DNA of 64,000 nucleotides from Photobacterium arenosum (GTDB lineage Bacteria; Pseudomonadota; Gammaproteobacteria; Enterobacterales; Vibrionaceae), in NCBI RefSeq assembly GCF_014841115.1, contig NZ_JACYTP010000009.1, positions 124,001 through 188,000 of the forward strand. The letters run 5' to 3'. Below are positions 51,961 through 59,819 of this stretch, piece after piece. Numbering within the stretch: the first letter of the stretch is position 1; each line of letters opens with the position of its first letter. A program made the translations under genes and the position numbers. The notes beneath the pieces are model-generated. The model did no database searches, was not told the origin of the DNA, and was given only the letters and a program-made list of their open reading frames with translations.

Positions 51961-52374
51961 ATGAACTTACCGCAATTTTCAATTGGTCAGCTTGCTCAGC
52001 GTGCCGGATGCAAAGTAGAAACAGTGCACTATTACGAAAAAGCTGGCCTGATGCCCAATCCACCACGGACTGACGGAGGGCACCGAGTGTATACCTTGCC
52101 ACACGTCAAACGGCTCAACTTTATTCGCCGCAGTCGTGAGCTTGGCTTCAGCATTCAACACATCAAAGAGTTGTTGAGGTTCATTGATGAACCAGATCAT
52201 TACTGTTGTGAGGTTCAGGCAATCGCAACACTTCATGCCAGAGCAGTACAGCAGAAGATTGATGATCTTGAACGGCTTAAAGCAGCATTGGACAAGATGG
52301 TTAGTCAATGTAAAGGACACCGTTATTCTATTGAGGAATGCCCGATCATCGATGCGCTTTATGTGGAAAAATAA
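51961..52374 (+). CDS. merR: MerR, mercury-type metal-responsive regulator
   Basis: 137 residues. Helix-turn-helix FSIGQLAQRAGCKVETVHYY at the N-terminus, a dimerisation helix, and a metal site with Cys82 (plus Cys83), Cys117 and Cys127, the spacing of Hg(II)-sensing MerR (Cys82, 117, 126). It should twist the 19-base-spacer promoter and activate the divergent operon when metal is bound. A second related promoter lies at 58966-58997. Cadmium/lead sensors of the family have a different C-terminal set. Confidence 0.9.
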   Translation: MNLPQFSIGQLAQRAGCKVETVHYYEKAGLMPNPPRTDGGHRVYTLPHVKRLNFIRRSRELGFSIQHIKELLRFIDEPDHYCCEVQAIATLHARAVQQKIDDLERLKAALDKMVSQCKGHRYSIEECPIIDALYVEK

Positions 52375-52531
52375 AGAAAATCTGAGTTATACCTATAGGT
52401 ATTCCCTTCACAGGAATGTGGTACACAATCACTTAGGTGAAAATTTAGTCGCATTCTTCCTTAAATGCTTATTGTGTCTTAGCACAACGAATGGCACTTC
52501 AGATATAAGTTCAGATTGAACATGGCAGTAC

Positions 52532-52678
52532 CTACTGCACCGTAGTTATCAATTCTACTTTATCAAACGCTTCACCTATACGATGGACGATATAGTGACT
52601 CAATGTTGAATATCTACGTTGGGCTGAAAAACCAATCATTTCCCACTCAATCAAGTGCTTTGAAGTCACTTGGGTCAT
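52532..52678 (-). CDS. Possible 48-residue protein or gene remnant
   Basis: In the 535-base gap between merR and fecB a minus-strand frame stays open for about 70 codons and contains an ATG at 52678 followed by MTQVTSKHLIEWEMIGFSAQ. The ribosome site is weak. The composition looks protein-like, but no family is recognised; it may be the relic of a gene displaced when the fec cluster arrived. Confidence 0.25.
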   Translation of the reverse strand: MTQVTSKHLIEWEMIGFSAQRRYSTLSHYIVHRIGEAFDKVELITTVQ

Positions 52679-52771
52679 AAATCTTACCGCATAAAATGTA
52701 ATCACTGCCGTTGAGTCTCTGTTTACATTCTTGACAATTATTTAAAAAATAGAACTATCACTATTGTAAAT

Positions 52772-52790
52772 GATTGTGATATTTGTTTTC
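52772..52790. promoter_or_regulatory. Candidate Fur box upstream of fecB
   Basis: GATTGTGATATTTGTTTTC matches the 19-base Fur consensus at 13 positions, 129 bases before the fecB start. The rest of the gap (52375-52909) shows no other recognised element apart from the small minus-strand frame. Confidence 0.5.
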
Positions 52791-52918
52791 ATTTGCTGCC
52801 TTTGATGGCGCTACTGAAGTCACTGATCTCTTTGTCGAAACAGTAGTTGCTATGTGATCAGCAACTCTAAAGGGTAGGCCTTGGTGGATTTTAATAATCA
52901 TGTAAAGGAGTGCGAGGC

Positions 52919-53836
52919 GTGGGCCAGCGAGGAAATTTCGTTTTTGGATTGATATTCACTGTTCTGGGGGGCTTGCTTTGTAGTGCTTCAATATCGGCGG
53001 CTGAAACCAGAACAGTACAAGGTGAAATCGGAGACGTCACTCTGGCAGGAACGCCAACACGTATCGTCGCGCTCGAGTTCTCATTTGTGGATGCCATGGC
53101 AGCAGTGGGTGTTGCGCCTTTGGGTATTGCGGACGATGGCAAGCCGGAGCGCCTGATTCCTGCCGTGAAGGCGGTTGTCCCAACCTGGCAATCTGTTGGC
53201 TCGCGCTATCAGCCGAGCCTGGAGGCGATTGCCGAATTAAAGCCGGATTTGATTATCGCGGATTTAGAGCGACACAGCACTATTTATCAGGATCTGAGCC
53301 GTATTGCACCGACTCTGATGTTGAAGAGCCGGGGAGAGACGTATCAGGAGAATCTTGAAGCGGTGCTCACCCTGGGCAAGGCCATTAACAAATCACAAGA
53401 AATGGCGGTTCGCCTTCAACAACATAGGGAAATCATGTCGGCTTTCAAAGCTGAGATCCAAGTATCTGGTACTGTTCAGTTTGCCGTACTCTCTGATCGG
53501 GGCATGTGGATGCACGGACCCGCGTCTTATGCTGGCAGCGTATTGGACTCATTGGGAATTAAAGGTCCAATTCCGGAGCAAACTGAACAAGCTTACATTC
53601 CAACCAGCCTGGAGCAACTTCTGGCCGCTAACCCTGACTGGTTGCTCATTGGCCGCTATTCAGAGCAAACACCACTGGATGAATGGCAGTCGAGCCCGAT
53701 GTTCTCGTTGCTACAAGCGGTAAAGCATGATCGAATTGTGGAAGTGTCGCCGGCACTTTGGTCTCTGAGCCGTGGCATGCTGGCTGCTGAGGGGATGGCT
53801 GAGAATATTGCTCAGTTAATGAATAATCAGTCATGA
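52919..53836 (+). CDS. fecB: FecB-like periplasmic ferric-siderophore (citrate-type) binding protein
   Basis: 305 residues from the GTG at 52919, placed 8 bases after AAGGAG; a GTG at 52910 would overlap that site. Signal peptide to about residue 28 (CSASISAAE). The mature part parallels E. coli FecB closely: TRIVALEFSFVDAMAAVGV, PLGIADDGK, WQSVGSRYQPSLEAIAELKP and LLKSRGETYQENLE. It binds a ferric chelate, most likely ferric citrate; vibrioferrin-type binders (PvuB) are the main alternative. First gene of fecBCDE, overlapping fecC by 4 bases. Confidence 0.85.
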   Translation: MGQRGNFVFGLIFTVLGGLLCSASISAAETRTVQGEIGDVTLAGTPTRIVALEFSFVDAMAAVGVAPLGIADDGKPERLIPAVKAVVPTWQSVGSRYQPSLEAIAELKPDLIIADLERHSTIYQDLSRIAPTLMLKSRGETYQENLEAVLTLGKAINKSQEMAVRLQQHREIMSAFKAEIQVSGTVQFAVLSDRGMWMHGPASYAGSVLDSLGIKGPIPEQTEQAYIPTSLEQLLAANPDWLLIGRYSEQTPLDEWQSSPMFSLLQAVKHDRIVEVSPALWSLSRGMLAAEGMAENIAQLMNNQS

Positions 53837-54876
53837 ATCGTTCACCTTCAGCAACATACCGCGTTGCTTCAAGTAAACCGTTCTCTTTTCAAGGCGTGGC
53901 AAGGTGGAGCCTGTTGTTGGCATTGGCAGGCAGCGGAGCGGTAGCGGGCTTGCTCAGTTGGTCTAGCTTCTCCCTGAGCTTGTCTGATTTGACCGATCTG
54001 ATCTTGGCATACCATGAGGCCAGCATTGCTCAGCAACTGATTATTAATATTCGCCTGCCGCGGGTATTGTCCACTTTTATGATCGGTGCAAGCCTGGCTG
54101 TTGCCGGCGTACTGATGCAGGGTGTGACACGTAATCCGCTGGCGTCTCCGGCTATTTTGGGGGTGAATGCCGGGGCGGCTTGTTTCATGGCACTGTCTGC
54201 AATTGGGCTGGCTGTGATGAGTGAGTTGCATCCGTTGCTTTGTGCTGTGCTTGGCGGAGCGTTGGGCGGTTTGATGGTGATCGCACTTGGCGGGTATTTT
54301 AATGGTAACCGCATCAATCCGGTGCGACTGGTCCTGGCTGGGATCGCGATCAATGCCCTGTTGGCCGGGTTGACACGCGCCTCTTTGATCATGGCTGATG
54401 AGATGGCTTACAGCATTCTATATTGGCTGGCTGGCTCTGTCGCTGAGGCTGGTTGGCAACAATGGTCGCTGCTGTGGCCAGTTTGTACTGTGGCTTTATT
54501 GCTCTCGTTCTGGCTGGCTCCGCAGCTCAATACTCTGGCGCTGGGTGATGAAGTGGCTGAAAGCTTAGGGATCGGCCTGGGCAAGGTGCGTTTTATTGCT
54601 GTACTGGCTATTTTGGCTCTGGCATCTGCCTGTGTGGCTATCGCTGGGCCAATTGCTTTTGTTGGCTTGATTGTGCCGCATGTCTGCCGCGCGATTGTCG
54701 GCAATGATCACCGAATGCTATTACCGTATGCCGCACTGGGTGGGGCGACTTTGTTAGTGTGGGCGGATGTCATGGCAAGAGCGATAGGCTTTCCTGCTGA
54801 AACGCCGGTGGGTGTCGTCACTGCTTTGATTGGTACTCCCTTCTTTATATTCCTTTCAGCAAAAGGGCGCGGCTAA
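53833..54876 (+). CDS. fecC: FecC-like ferric-siderophore ABC permease
   Basis: 347 residues with about ten membrane helices and FecCD marks RLPRVLSTFMIGASLAVAGV, MQGVTRNPLASPAILGVNAG and GPIAFVGLIVPHVCRAIVGN. About 30 hydrophilic residues precede the first helix. It forms the inner-membrane channel with FecD. Its start overlaps fecB (ATGA) and its stop overlaps fecD (TAATG). Confidence 0.9.
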   Translation: MNRSPSATYRVASSKPFSFQGVARWSLLLALAGSGAVAGLLSWSSFSLSLSDLTDLILAYHEASIAQQLIINIRLPRVLSTFMIGASLAVAGVLMQGVTRNPLASPAILGVNAGAACFMALSAIGLAVMSELHPLLCAVLGGALGGLMVIALGGYFNGNRINPVRLVLAGIAINALLAGLTRASLIMADEMAYSILYWLAGSVAEAGWQQWSLLWPVCTVALLLSFWLAPQLNTLALGDEVAESLGIGLGKVRFIAVLAILALASACVAIAGPIAFVGLIVPHVCRAIVGNDHRMLLPYAALGGATLLVWADVMARAIGFPAETPVGVVTALIGTPFFIFLSAKGRG

Positions 54877-55856
54877 TGAAGTTGGTTTTCACGCAAAAGC
54901 CTGTTGGTCTGGCTGTGTTCGGGTTAATTTTCGCCGGTGTTGTGAGCTTGTATACCGGGGTGAGCGACTTGGACACTGGACAGATTGTTCGTGCTTTTCT
55001 CTATGGCGGGGAGCATGACTTCGTTGTGAATCACTACCGGTTGCCCCGTCTGGTGCTGGCGATGCTGGTTGGAACGGGGTTGGGTTTGTCGGGTGTTCTG
55101 GTTCAGGGCGTGATCCGTAATCCGCTGGCTTCTCCGGATTTAATGGGGATCAGTGCCGGTGCCGGGTTGGCCGCGACCAGTCTATTAGTGATCTTTCCAC
55201 AAGCACCGTTATGGGCACTTCCTGTTGTGGCCATCGTCGGTGGGCTGTTGGCGGCAATGATGATTTATGCGACGGCGATGCTGACGAAACCGACACCGGC
55301 CCGCCTGGCACTGACAGGGGTGGCAATCAGTGCGTTCTTATCCAGCGGGATTGATTTCCTTCTGATTGTGCATCCCATAGAAGTTAACACGGCCATGGTC
55401 TGGCTGACCGGCAGTTTGTGGGGGCGAAACTGGCAACAGTTTCCGCTCCTGTTTGCCGCGGTGTGCTTGTTGATCCCGGTTGCTTTCTGGCTTGCCTGGC
55501 GTCTGGATGTGCTGGGTAGCGGTGAGCTTATTGCCCGAGGGCTAGGTGTTCATGTGACTCAGGTTCAAGTTCTGGCATTGATTGTCTCAGTGGTACTGGC
55601 CAGTGTCAGTGTATCGGTTGCCGGAACGATTAGCTTTGTCGGATTGCTCTCGCCGCATCTGGCCCGGCTATTGGTCGGTAGTAAGCATCATATCCTCATT
55701 CCGATGGCCGCATTGATTGGTGCGATCTTGGTACTCGTGAGCGACATTTTGGCTCGGGGACTCATACCACCCACTGAGTTCCCGGCAGGTGTTATCACTT
55801 CAGTGATCGGTGCGCCTTATTTCATTTATTTGTTATCACGGTATAAGGGCTGGTAA
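54876..55856 (+). CDS. fecD: FecD-like ferric-siderophore ABC permease
   Basis: 326 residues, FecCD family: YRLPRLVLAMLVGTGLGLSG, VQGVIRNPLASPDLMGISAG and GTISFVGLLSPHLARLLVG. Second half of the heterodimeric permease with FecC. It shares one base with both neighbouring genes, so the whole fecBCDE set is translationally coupled. Confidence 0.9.
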   Translation: MKLVFTQKPVGLAVFGLIFAGVVSLYTGVSDLDTGQIVRAFLYGGEHDFVVNHYRLPRLVLAMLVGTGLGLSGVLVQGVIRNPLASPDLMGISAGAGLAATSLLVIFPQAPLWALPVVAIVGGLLAAMMIYATAMLTKPTPARLALTGVAISAFLSSGIDFLLIVHPIEVNTAMVWLTGSLWGRNWQQFPLLFAAVCLLIPVAFWLAWRLDVLGSGELIARGLGVHVTQVQVLALIVSVVLASVSVSVAGTISFVGLLSPHLARLLVGSKHHILIPMAALIGAILVLVSDILARGLIPPTEFPAGVITSVIGAPYFIYLLSRYKGW

Positions 55857-56620
55857 TGCTGAACGCGATGAATATCACCGTTGGGTATGGCGATAGAGCA
55901 ATCCTCAAGAATCTGTCTGTCTCAATCCCGGAAGGAAAAGTGACGGCGTTGATTGGTCCGAACGGATGTGGGAAGTCAACATTGCTTAAAACGCTGTCTC
56001 GGGTGATCACGCCATCATCCGGACTGGTTCAATTTAATGGTCGTCCATTAAATAAGTGGGTAAGTAAAGCGATTGCCCAGCATATCTCCCTGTTACCGCA
56101 GAACTTACACCACCCGGAAGGAATCACAGTCCGCCAACTGGTTGAGTATGGTCGTACACCTTATGTATCGCATTGGGGCCGCCTGACACAGGCTGACCAG
56201 CATGTCGTTGAGCAAGCGATGGTACGCACCGGCGTTGATGAACTGCAGCATACTTTGTTGGATAACTTGTCGGGAGGACAACGGCAACGGGCATGGATTG
56301 CGATGATCCTGGCTCAGGATACTGAGGTCGTGATGCTGGATGAGCCGACGACGTTTCTGGATCTCTCACATCAAATTGAGTTGATGCATATTATCCGTGA
56401 TATGCAGGCGACCGGAAAAACGGTTGTCGTTGTCCTTCATGATCTCAACCAGGCTGCGCGATATTGTGATCACCTGGTGGTGCTCAAGGGTGGGGCGATT
56501 GAAGCTGAAGGAGAGCCCGAGGTCATTATGACCCACCAGTTATTGGATGATGTTTTTTCGGTGAAAGCCAGAGTCGTGGCTGATCCGGTATCCGGCACAC
56601 CTTTGTGTGTGCCGTTATAA
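55856..56620 (+). CDS. fecE: FecE-like ferric-siderophore ABC ATPase
   Basis: 254 residues: Walker A GPNGCGKST, Q-loop SLLPQNLHHPEGIT, signature LSGGQRQR, Walker B VVMLDEPTTFLDL and switch His VVLHDLNQA. It matches FecE (255 residues) and energises FecBCD uptake. Last gene of the ABC set, 93 bases before the receptor gene. Confidence 0.92.
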   Translation: MLNAMNITVGYGDRAILKNLSVSIPEGKVTALIGPNGCGKSTLLKTLSRVITPSSGLVQFNGRPLNKWVSKAIAQHISLLPQNLHHPEGITVRQLVEYGRTPYVSHWGRLTQADQHVVEQAMVRTGVDELQHTLLDNLSGGQRQRAWIAMILAQDTEVVMLDEPTTFLDLSHQIELMHIIRDMQATGKTVVVVLHDLNQAARYCDHLVVLKGGAIEAEGEPEVIMTHQLLDDVFSVKARVVADPVSGTPLCVPL

Positions 56621-56713
56621 CAATAAATAGCTGCCGTCGGTGGCGAAGTGTCATGGATGCTACATGTGAGTAGCAAGCATTATGATTTTTAAGACGTAAG
56701 TAGGATAAGAAGC

Positions 56714-58834
56714 GTGGCGAATAAAACTCAAACCCCCTCTCAAACCCCCTCTCAAAACCCCTGGAAATATTCATTGCTCGCTGGTTCGGTCGTATTGGCC
56801 CTGAACGCGCAGGCTGCGGAATACCAGACAACTGATGAGGTGATGGTGATCACCGGCAGTGTGATTGGCACATCAAGCCCAGAAGAAGTAAGAGATTACC
56901 CAGGTAGCCGTACCGTTTTAACCCAGGATGACATCAAAAAGTCAGCAGCCTTGTCAATTGACGGCGCTTTGCAGCGGGTGCCCGGCATTAAGATCCAGGA
57001 TGAAACAGGAACTGGGGTATTACCAAACATTTCGGTTCGGGGTTTGAAAGCGAGCCGAAGCGGAGATGCTCAGTTTTTGATGGATGGTGTGCCTATGACG
57101 CTGGCACCCTATGGGCATACAGGCCAGTCTATTTTTCCTTCCACTTTGAGCACTTTAGACCGCATTGATGTGGTACGCGGTGGCGCAGCGGTTCAGTATG
57201 GCCCGAACAATGTTGGTGGCGTGATTAATTTGGTAACTAAACCAATTCCGCAGGTGTGGGAAACTGAACTGAGTAATAAACTGACTGTGTTTGAAGGCGG
57301 TGATACACCCCTGAATGACTTCTACCTGCGCACTGGCGGCTGGGTGTCGGATAACTTTGCGATTCAGTTGGAAGGTAACGTCTTAACCGGAGAAAGCTTC
57401 CGTGAGCACACGGATACCGACGTCAAGAACTTCCAGTTGAAAACTGAATGGTTGGTTGATGAGTTACAATCTGTGGAAGCATTTGTACAACGTTATGATG
57501 CAGATACCCAAATGCCAGGAGCTTTAACCCCTGCCGATTATCAGGAAGACCGGCATCAATCTACTCGTCCATATGATAACTTTGAGGGAGAAACAACACG
57601 ATGGAACGTTCGTTACAAGCGTGATATTTCAACGCTCCCATTTTCGGATCTGGCGGAAGCTGAGGTGTTGCTGTTTGGTCACCATGCCAAGCGTAACTTT
57701 GAGTGGGGCTTCAACAGTGGCGATGGCCACTGGGCCGATCCGGGGATTGAGTCGACTCACTTACGTACTTCTCCGCGTACCTTTGATGTTTATGGTATCG
57801 AACCTAAGGTTAATTTCTTTATTGTGGGCACCAGTATCAGTCAAAACTGGATTATCGGCACCCGGTTTGTGAACGAAGACATTGACTATAAGTTGACTCA
57901 AACCGCCTTCGCCGATGGGACAACGACCACCCCTCGTGACTGGAACCTGGCAACCGATGCCTGGGCGGCCTACGCCAGTAACGAAATGGGCTTCCTGGAC
58001 GATACGCTGATGGTTACCCCAGGGCTGCGTTACGAGTCAATCGACATGCGTTTTCATGATTTAGGCAAGGAAACGAGCGACGATAACCAGGTCAGTGAGC
58101 TGTTGCCAGGTCTGACACTGGCTTATCACTTGACTGAAGAATGGGTCGGCTACGCTAATGGTCAGCGCTCATTGCGTGCGCCGCAGATTGCCTATATTCG
58201 CGGCAAAGGAGAAGAAGGCATGGAGCTGGCGTGGAACTATGAGTTAGGTGCACGCTTTACTGGCGAAGAATCAGCCTTCAATATCGCGCTGTATCGTATA
58301 GACTTTGAAGATCAGCTGCAATGGAATAGCAGTGAGCAGTCGTTTGATAATATCGGTGAAACGCGCCATCAGGGGATTGAAGTAGAAGGCAGTTATTCAC
58401 CGATGGCGCTGCCAGAGCTGTCGCTGCATCTGGCGTATAACTACCTGAATGCTGAGCAGCGGGAGGGTGAATTCACGGGGAACCGCTTGCCATATACCTC
58501 AAAGCACCAGGTTATCTGGGATGCGACCTATGATTTGCGTGGCTACGAAACAACTGTATCCGGACTGTACTTCAGCGATGCCTTCAGTGATAACGCGAAT
58601 ACGGCAGATGAAGATGCCAGCGGCGCAACAGGCCGCATTCCGGCTTATACCGTGTGGAATTTCAATGTCGGTAAGGACTTGTTCGCGAACGACAGTGGTA
58701 CGTTGCGAGCAAACATTTCTATTAATAACCTGTTCGATAAAGAATACTATTTCCGCGGCATTGATGTCAGCCCGGTAGGGCGCTACCCGGCACCAGGGCG
58801 TTCGTATAGCCTGGATGTCAATTACTCTTTCTAA
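56714..58834 (+). CDS. fecA: FecA-like TonB-dependent ferric-citrate-type receptor lacking a signalling domain
   Basis: 706 residues from a GTG at 56714 (AAGAAG upstream). Short signal peptide (cleavage near NAQAAE, residue 34), TonB-box region DEVMVITGSV, plug with PGIKIQDETGTGVLPNISVR and VRGGAAVQYGPNNVGGVINL, then a barrel whose segments ADTQMPGALTPADYQEDRHQ and STRPYD resemble E. coli FecA. The N-terminal signalling domain of FecA is absent and there is no fecI/fecR, so regulation must be by Fur or other means. A 13-base direct repeat encodes TQTPSQTPSQ near the start. The gene follows fecE, the reverse of the E. coli order. Confidence 0.82.
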   Translation: MANKTQTPSQTPSQNPWKYSLLAGSVVLALNAQAAEYQTTDEVMVITGSVIGTSSPEEVRDYPGSRTVLTQDDIKKSAALSIDGALQRVPGIKIQDETGTGVLPNISVRGLKASRSGDAQFLMDGVPMTLAPYGHTGQSIFPSTLSTLDRIDVVRGGAAVQYGPNNVGGVINLVTKPIPQVWETELSNKLTVFEGGDTPLNDFYLRTGGWVSDNFAIQLEGNVLTGESFREHTDTDVKNFQLKTEWLVDELQSVEAFVQRYDADTQMPGALTPADYQEDRHQSTRPYDNFEGETTRWNVRYKRDISTLPFSDLAEAEVLLFGHHAKRNFEWGFNSGDGHWADPGIESTHLRTSPRTFDVYGIEPKVNFFIVGTSISQNWIIGTRFVNEDIDYKLTQTAFADGTTTTPRDWNLATDAWAAYASNEMGFLDDTLMVTPGLRYESIDMRFHDLGKETSDDNQVSELLPGLTLAYHLTEEWVGYANGQRSLRAPQIAYIRGKGEEGMELAWNYELGARFTGEESAFNIALYRIDFEDQLQWNSSEQSFDNIGETRHQGIEVEGSYSPMALPELSLHLAYNYLNAEQREGEFTGNRLPYTSKHQVIWDATYDLRGYETTVSGLYFSDAFSDNANTADEDASGATGRIPAYTVWNFNVGKDLFANDSGTLRANISINNLFDKEYYFRGIDVSPVGRYPAPGRSYSLDVNYSF

Positions 58835-58846
58835 TTTAATTGGCCA

Positions 58847-58878
58847 GCCCCTTCTCAATCACGTTTAAAAGAAGGGGC
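58847..58878 (+). terminator. Terminator after fecA
   Basis: GCCCCTTCT and AGAAGGGGC pair around a 14-base loop, 13 bases after the fecA stop; CTTTTC follows a few bases later. Confidence 0.7.
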
Positions 58879-58965
58879 ACCCGCTTTTCATATACGCTTT
58901 AAGAAGCTGTTGAGTCGATGATGTCAAACGAGCGCAGTAAGTTCGCTTCAATCAGAGAAAACTGT

Positions 58966-58997
58966 TTGCCCTTAGACCTTACTCCAGGGTCTACAAT
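58966..58997 (+). promoter_or_regulatory. Second MerR-type promoter/operator, upstream of the thioredoxin-like gene
   Basis: TTGCCC, 20-base spacer, TACAAT; the spacer carries the perfect inverted repeat TAGACC-N9-GGTCTA. The right half (TTACTCCAGGGTCTACAAT) is the same at 14-15 of 19 positions as the mer promoter at 51917-51947 read in its own direction (TTACTCTAGGTTTTATACT). Both point to control by the same or a similar MerR-family protein. Confidence 0.7.
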
Positions 58998-59081
58998 GTT
59001 GCTAGGTGGGTGCGTAGTGAAAGCTATGAGTACTGCCCACAGTTAACCGGTGAACTTGTATGATTTTATGGAACAATCATC

Positions 59082-59363
59082 ATGACATCTAAACGTAAAA
59101 TTGAGATATTCAGTGCCGGTTGTATTGTGTGTCAAGAGACTATAGAACAGGTAAGGAATATGGCTTGCTCATCCTGCGAAATCACCGTTCTTGATATGCA
59201 TGAACCGAGTGTGTCCAAACGGGCGAAGAAACTTGGAATTCAGTCTCTTCCTGCTGTTGTTATTGACGGAAGACTTGCTGATTGTTGTACCAACCGTGGT
59301 ATTGATGAGTCGGTGCTCAGAGCTGCTGGGGTAGGTTCTCCTTTAGCGCACAGTAAGTTTTGA
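59082..59363 (+). CDS. Small thioredoxin-like protein (mercury-locus type)
   Basis: 93 residues with a thioredoxin-like fold: strand KIEIFSAG, redox/metal pair CIVC (residues 14-17), then CSSCEITVLDMHEPSVSKRA, the cis-Pro strand SLPAVVIDGRLADCC and a terminal helix. Proteins like this occur in mer-related loci and could take metal or reduce disulfides in the cytoplasm. A MerR-type promoter lies 85 bases upstream, linking it to the metal operon 7 kb away. Role inferred from family and promoter. Confidence 0.75.
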   Translation: MTSKRKIEIFSAGCIVCQETIEQVRNMACSSCEITVLDMHEPSVSKRAKKLGIQSLPAVVIDGRLADCCTNRGIDESVLRAAGVGSPLAHSKF

Positions 59364-59819
59364 CGATTAAGAAAGGTTTGTCGAAACGTCAATATTCACG
59401 AGAATCATCCAACATCCTGCTTTATCCGTTCAAGTGATCGATATTTGTGAGCAATCTGGCAATGACCCCGATGAGCAGACATATTGTGGTGGTCGTTTTA
59501 TGAAAAGCCGGAAACCTTACGTTTTTCGGCCGGGAAATGAACTAATAATTGGCAGGCACCTAAGTCTGCAAAGTAACAACGCCGCTGTACTTGGAGTAAC
59601 CATTGAGCAGAATTGAATATTTTTTCTTCAAATACGAACAAAGATCTATCGTCTTTTGCGTTCCTTCGATTTAACACCCCCAAACCGGCAATTCGCAACC
59701 TGAAACTTGTTATTTCCACTGATAAACACCCTCAAAAACCGTCACACCGCAACCGCCTGCCGGTGGTAATATATTGCGCAAAATGTTTGATATCGCTGCT
59801 TTTTTGTTAAGGAGGCGTT
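59364..59819. other. 456-bp intergenic region before the toxin gene
   Basis: No convincing gene. A 60-codon plus-strand frame (59434-59616) lacks a ribosome site and family features. A weak minus-strand hairpin (near 59507-59531) and an A+T-rich promoter-like part before 59800 are all that was seen. Confidence 0.4.

Noticed and set aside
59434..59616. 60-codon plus-strand frame before the toxin gene
   Set aside because: No ribosome site, no recognisable features, low-quality start; more likely non-coding DNA upstream of the toxin promoter.
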